Positions 60,883-64,000 of a stretch of DNA of 64,000 nucleotides are shown piece after piece. The notes beneath the pieces were generated by a model, which was given only the letters and a program-made list of their open reading frames with translations, was not told the origin of the DNA and ran no database searches. Location: NCBI GenBank assembly GCA_026014705.1, contig JAOZHU010000005.1:1-64000 (forward strand), in the 5' to 3' direction. Positions within the stretch are counted from its first letter, which is position 1; the number at the start of each line of letters is the position of its first letter. Origin of the DNA: Candidatus Bathyarchaeota archaeon. Lineage in GTDB: Archaea > Thermoproteota > Bathyarchaeia > Bathyarchaeales > Bathycorpusculaceae. Both the position numbers and the translations under genes were made by a program.

Positions 60883-61195
60883 AACAAGAAGCGGCACATC
60901 CATTCGCCAGCAGCAACTGCCTATTGGATACTTTGCCAAACAAATTCCTAACTCGTTGGCAACAATTAAGGCAACTTTATTTCTGGCGCTCCAATTTGCA
61001 TTCCTAATGGCGTCGGATGGCTTGTGCTTCTCGACCCGACGTTTTTTAAGCACATAGCCATGCACCTGTTTTGTTGACGTTTGGTCGAAACCCAACTAAA
61101 CTGTTATATATTGCGACTACCTATGCGTCGAATGGGACAAAACGAAAGGACAACCATTTTCAAGACAAAAAATTAACAAAGGGGAGTCGCTGGAA
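60883..61195. other. Intergenic stretch with promoter for signalling module 3
   Basis: No gene seen. A TATA element TTATATATT at 61105-61113 would start transcription near 61135. GGGGAG (61181-61186) is the ribosome site for the NitrOD5-like gene. Confidence 0.45.
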
Positions 61196-61615
61196 ATGGA
61201 CAAGAGAAGCAAGCTGAAGCCAGATTTCAACGAAGTTCTACTCGAGGCAATCAACGAAGCATTATCGTCGCTTGGCGAAAATGTGGCAAAATCGATATAC
61301 TTCCATGTTGAAAAAACGTTTAACATCAAACCATGGGAAATCCCCAAAAGAATCAAAGAGTTCTCAAATGCGCTTGAGCAAATCTTCGGCTTAGGCGCCA
61401 GAACGCTTGAGATTTTGTGCATGCAAAAACTCCACAACAAGATTCAAGTTACCTGCAAGTGGCCCAAATATGAATGGCCTCTATCAAAATGGATTGCCCC
61501 AGAATTGACGTTTCAAGAATACGTAAACCTCATGCGCCAGAACTATGAAAAGGCGCACACGTGCGACCCGCAAATGGGAGTTTTCATGCATGAATACAAA
61601 GAGTTACAAAAGTGA
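61196..61615 (+). CDS. NitrOD5/DUF3227-like signalling protein, copy 3
   Basis: A 139-aa protein. Core: VLLEAINEALSSLGENVAKS, IYFHVEKTF, IPKRIKEFSNALEQIFGLGA, LEILCMQKLHNKIQ, aligned with copies 1 and 2. It has a longer C-terminus (to ELQK). The kinase gene begins inside its last 26 bases, so they are coupled. This is the third instance of the protein next to two-component genes. Confidence 0.78.
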   Translation: MDKRSKLKPDFNEVLLEAINEALSSLGENVAKSIYFHVEKTFNIKPWEIPKRIKEFSNALEQIFGLGARTLEILCMQKLHNKIQVTCKWPKYEWPLSKWIAPELTFQEYVNLMRQNYEKAHTCDPQMGVFMHEYKELQK

Positions 61616-63797
61616 AGAAAAACTTTCAAGCATTCTTGATTTAATAAGCGACCCCGCAGTCATCGTTGACGGAATGGGCACACTCTTAGATGTGAATAAA
61701 GGGTTTGAAAAAATCACACGACTAAGCAAGGAAACAGCAATCGGGAAAAACGTTGTGGAATTTGGATTTTTCAGTGAAAAAATCATAAATGTTTTCCGAA
61801 AAAACCTAGAAAAGAGACTTCTTGATTTCGACATCAAACCCTATGAAGTAAAAATTGTTACCAAAAACGGCAAGACCACAAAGTTCGAGATAACGGCAAA
61901 AAAGATTGATTACGCTGGGCAACCTGCGGTTCTCGCCGTATTTCGCGTGGTTGCCCGAAGAAAGCACGCTGAAAGGGAGCTTGACGAATATGCTGAGAAA
62001 CTGGAAGCACTGGTAGACGAAAAAGTTAGAGAGATCAGAGAAAACAAGGAAAAACTCGAAAAAATTTTTTCTTCTTCTCCTGACGCAATCGCAGTTGCTG
62101 ATTTGAACGCCAAAATTAGTGAATGCAACCAAGCCGCGCTAGACACGTTTGAATACTCCTCCAAAGAAGAAGTAATCGGAAAAAATCTTTTAGAATTCAT
62201 TGCGCCAACTGACCGCCAAAGAGCAATAGAAAACTTTGCAAAGACGATGGCAGTTCAGGGCTCAGTGAAAAACGTTGAATACACCCTCATGGCTAAAAAC
62301 GGGCGCGAATTTCTCGGCGAGATTTCTGTAAGCCCAATCCAAGACTCTTCAGGGAACCTCGCATGTTTTGTCGCCATAATAAAAGACATAACCGAACGCA
62401 AACAACTCGAAGAGAAGCTACGGGCAAGCGAAGAGAAATACCATTCATTGTTCACTTCAATGGCTGAAGGCGTTTGCCTTCATGAACTAATCTACAATGC
62501 ATCGGGCAAAGCAGTGGACTACGTCATATTGGATGCCAACCCAGCTTATGAAGTGATTACTGGAATAAGGAAAGAAGAGGCTATCGGAAAGAAAGCTTCA
62601 GAAATTTACGGAACATATGGAGCGCCCTACATAGATACATACTCAGAAGTGGCGGAAACTGGCGAATCCACATGGTTCGAAACGTATTTTCAACCCTTAA
62701 AGAAGCATTTCAGCATCTCCGTGTTCTCCCCAGCCAAAGGAAAATTCGCCACCGTACTCACCGATGTCACCGAACGCAAACAGCTCGAGGAGACACTGCG
62801 TGAAAGTGAAGAAAAATTCCGTGCAATAAGCACTTCCGCCTTGGACGCCATCATCTTGGTGGATGATGAAGGCAAATTTGCTTATTGGAACCCTGCAGCA
62901 GAAAAAATGTTCGGTTACACAAGCGAGGAGATACTGAAGCTTAATGTAGCAGACGCAATAGATGCACTAGCTCCATTGCAATACAGGGAGTTCTTCTCAA
63001 AGTTTCTTAAAGAGCCCGCTGAGGCTACCGCGCAATTTCAGGGGACAACTATCAGCCTTTCAGCTCTTAAAAAAGACGGCACAGAAATTCCAGTAGAGCT
63101 TTCTGTTTCACTATTGAAACTTAACGATAAAATTCACCTGTTAGGACTTGTGCGAGATGTTTCTGAACGCAAAAAAGCCGAAGAAACATTACGAATAAGC
63201 GAAAAAACATATCGAGAGCTAATCAACGGGATGAATGACACGGTTTGGGTGATCGACTTTGATGGAAGCTTCATCGATGTAAACGATGCTGCAGTGAAGG
63301 TTCTGGGATATTCCAGAGAAGAACTGCTTTCCATGGGGATTCAAAGCATCGACAAATATCTAAGCCAAAAAGAAGTCGAAGACCTCATTAGCAATCTGCC
63401 CAGCAAGGGCATACAAATTTTTGAAACCGAGCACACCACCAAAGATGGAAGAAACATCCCAGTTGAAATCAGCTCCAGCCTCGTGACTTACCAAGGAAAA
63501 AAAAAAGCAATCCTAAGCAGTGCCAGAGACATAACTGAAAGAAAGCAGTTACAAGCCGAGTTGGCAGAATACTCAATGAGATTGGAAGCATTAGTTGAAG
63601 AAAGAACCACCGAGTTGAAACAGGCACAGGCTAAACTCATCCAGTCTGAACGTATGGCTGCCATCGGTGAATTGGCGAGCATGGTTGGACACGACCTGCG
63701 CAACCCGAACAGCCATCAAGAACGCCGCCTATTACCTGAAAAAGAAAGGCGCACCGAGCCAAAGCGCAAGCGAAAAAGAAATGCTTACTGTCATTGA
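61590..63797 (+). CDS. Five-PAS histidine kinase, frameshifted at the H-box
   Basis: ATG 61590 lies within the NitrOD5-like gene. The frame gives five PAS domains joined by coiled coils (DITERKQLEEKL-type linkers), then the HisKA start ELASMVGHDLRNP. After RNP the frame goes NSHQERR and stops at 63795-63797. Paralogue comparison expects RNPLTAIKNAAYY; inserting two bases near 63708 restores it. So either the gene is broken at its phospho-His helix or there is a base-call/assembly error. No membrane segment. Confidence 0.85.
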   Translation: MNTKSYKSEEKLSSILDLISDPAVIVDGMGTLLDVNKGFEKITRLSKETAIGKNVVEFGFFSEKIINVFRKNLEKRLLDFDIKPYEVKIVTKNGKTTKFEITAKKIDYAGQPAVLAVFRVVARRKHAERELDEYAEKLEALVDEKVREIRENKEKLEKIFSSSPDAIAVADLNAKISECNQAALDTFEYSSKEEVIGKNLLEFIAPTDRQRAIENFAKTMAVQGSVKNVEYTLMAKNGREFLGEISVSPIQDSSGNLACFVAIIKDITERKQLEEKLRASEEKYHSLFTSMAEGVCLHELIYNASGKAVDYVILDANPAYEVITGIRKEEAIGKKASEIYGTYGAPYIDTYSEVAETGESTWFETYFQPLKKHFSISVFSPAKGKFATVLTDVTERKQLEETLRESEEKFRAISTSALDAIILVDDEGKFAYWNPAAEKMFGYTSEEILKLNVADAIDALAPLQYREFFSKFLKEPAEATAQFQGTTISLSALKKDGTEIPVELSVSLLKLNDKIHLLGLVRDVSERKKAEETLRISEKTYRELINGMNDTVWVIDFDGSFIDVNDAAVKVLGYSREELLSMGIQSIDKYLSQKEVEDLISNLPSKGIQIFETEHTTKDGRNIPVEISSSLVTYQGKKKAILSSARDITERKQLQAELAEYSMRLEALVEERTTELKQAQAKLIQSERMAAIGELASMVGHDLRNPNSHQERRLLPEKERRTEPKRKRKRNAYCH

Positions 63798-64000
63798 TAA
63801 CGCGATAGACCAAGCCAACAGAATAATAAGCGACCTACTGGATTACTCGAGAGAAATGCACTTGGAACCCATAAAGTGCACGCCACTTTCGCTTCTGAAA
63901 GAAACCTTGTCAATGATTCAAGCCCCCAGCAACATCAAAATTGAAAACCACACTTTAAACGAACCCGAAATTGAAGCTGATGTGGGCAAAATGGTGAGAG
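63708..64000 (+). pseudogene. Out-of-frame continuation of the five-PAS kinase, cut by window end
   Basis: In a shifted frame the sequence reads on as TAIKNAAYYLKKKG…DLLDYSREMHLEP…PSLL-type HisKA helix 2 toward the HATPase, up to base 64000 without a stop. It tracks the CHASE4 kinase at 11842-13548 closely (NAAYYLRMK; DLLEYSRAI). The ATPase domain lies beyond the window. Confidence 0.75.

Noticed and set aside
1-64000. Insertion sequences, CRISPR array, prophage genes or rRNA
   Set aside because: No transposase, Cas, capsid, integrase or rRNA sequence was recognised on either strand.

Overview
The window is archaeal chromosome, most likely from a Bathyarchaeia (MCG)-type member of the TACK group. 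Supporting signs are an RNA polymerase subunit H, an EF-2, Alba, an archaeal AspRS, formylmethanofuran:H4MPT formyltransferase (Ftr), HdrC/HdrB next to an F420-non-reducing-type [NiFe] hydrogenase, PEF-type C-terminal anchors, archaeal TATA boxes, and frequent GTG/TTG starts with Shine-Dalgarno sites. I infer the taxon from gene content; it was not tested by a search.

Layout. 0-5 kb: two toxin-antitoxin pairs (RelE-like; UPF0175/PIN), small metal-binding proteins (SWIM, NifU C-domain, a Cys-rich miniprotein) and hypotheticals. 5-14 kb: a zinc-dependent phospholipase C-like surface protein, then the anaerobic ribonucleotide reductase locus nrdR-nrdD-nrdG with NrdR-box-like operators. It is flanked by two signalling modules, each with a ~105-aa protein resembling the NitrOD5/DUF3227 output domain beside response regulators and a CHASE4 histidine kinase. 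14-18 kb: a full-length eukaryote-like Rpb5/RpoH, then a ModE-type regulator divergent from a tungstate ABC transporter (tupABC) with a clear ModE-like operator. 18-24 kb: an MBL-fold hydrolase and Lrp-type regulator divergent from Mrp/Nbp35 ATPase, ferredoxin and a NifX-like protein; then OsmC, a zinc alcohol dehydrogenase and a HAD phosphatase. 24-34.6 kb: a 16-repeat PQQ-like propeller, the hdrC-hdrB-mvhG-mvhA operon, glycan genes and a hydrogenase maturation protease. 34.8-37.5 kb: a REC-PAS4 histidine kinase.

38-51 kb: purine biosynthesis, purM-purS-purL-purQ on the plus strand meeting purF-purD-HAD-ftr-pfkB on the minus strand. Then come aspS, a zinc-finger/KH protein and alba. 51-52.1 kb: tRNA-Leu, tRNA-Thr, a HicAB pair, and a decayed second copy of tRNA-Thr. 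52.1-56.5 kb: a metal-chelate ABC transporter split over two divergent transcription units, whose promoter region carries two NikR-like operators, suggesting nickel uptake. 56.6-64 kb: an OGG1-type glycosylase, an EF-2 paralogue lacking the diphthamide histidine, a COG2112-type kinase, and a third NitrOD5-like protein coupled to a five-PAS histidine kinase that is frameshifted at its H-box and cut by the window end.

How parts fit: the hydrogenase and Hdr subunits need nickel (transporter at 52-56 kb, protease at 34 kb) and Fe-S assembly (NifU, Mrp, ferredoxin). Tungstate uptake, HdrBC, hydrogenase and Ftr fit an H2/C1 anaerobic metabolism of the archaeal Wood-Ljungdahl type. The most notable items are the Rpb5 with a jaw-like N-domain, the EF-2 without its diphthamide site, the thrice-repeated small-protein/two-component module, and the three recognisable metal- or redox-linked operators (NrdR, ModE, NikR types).
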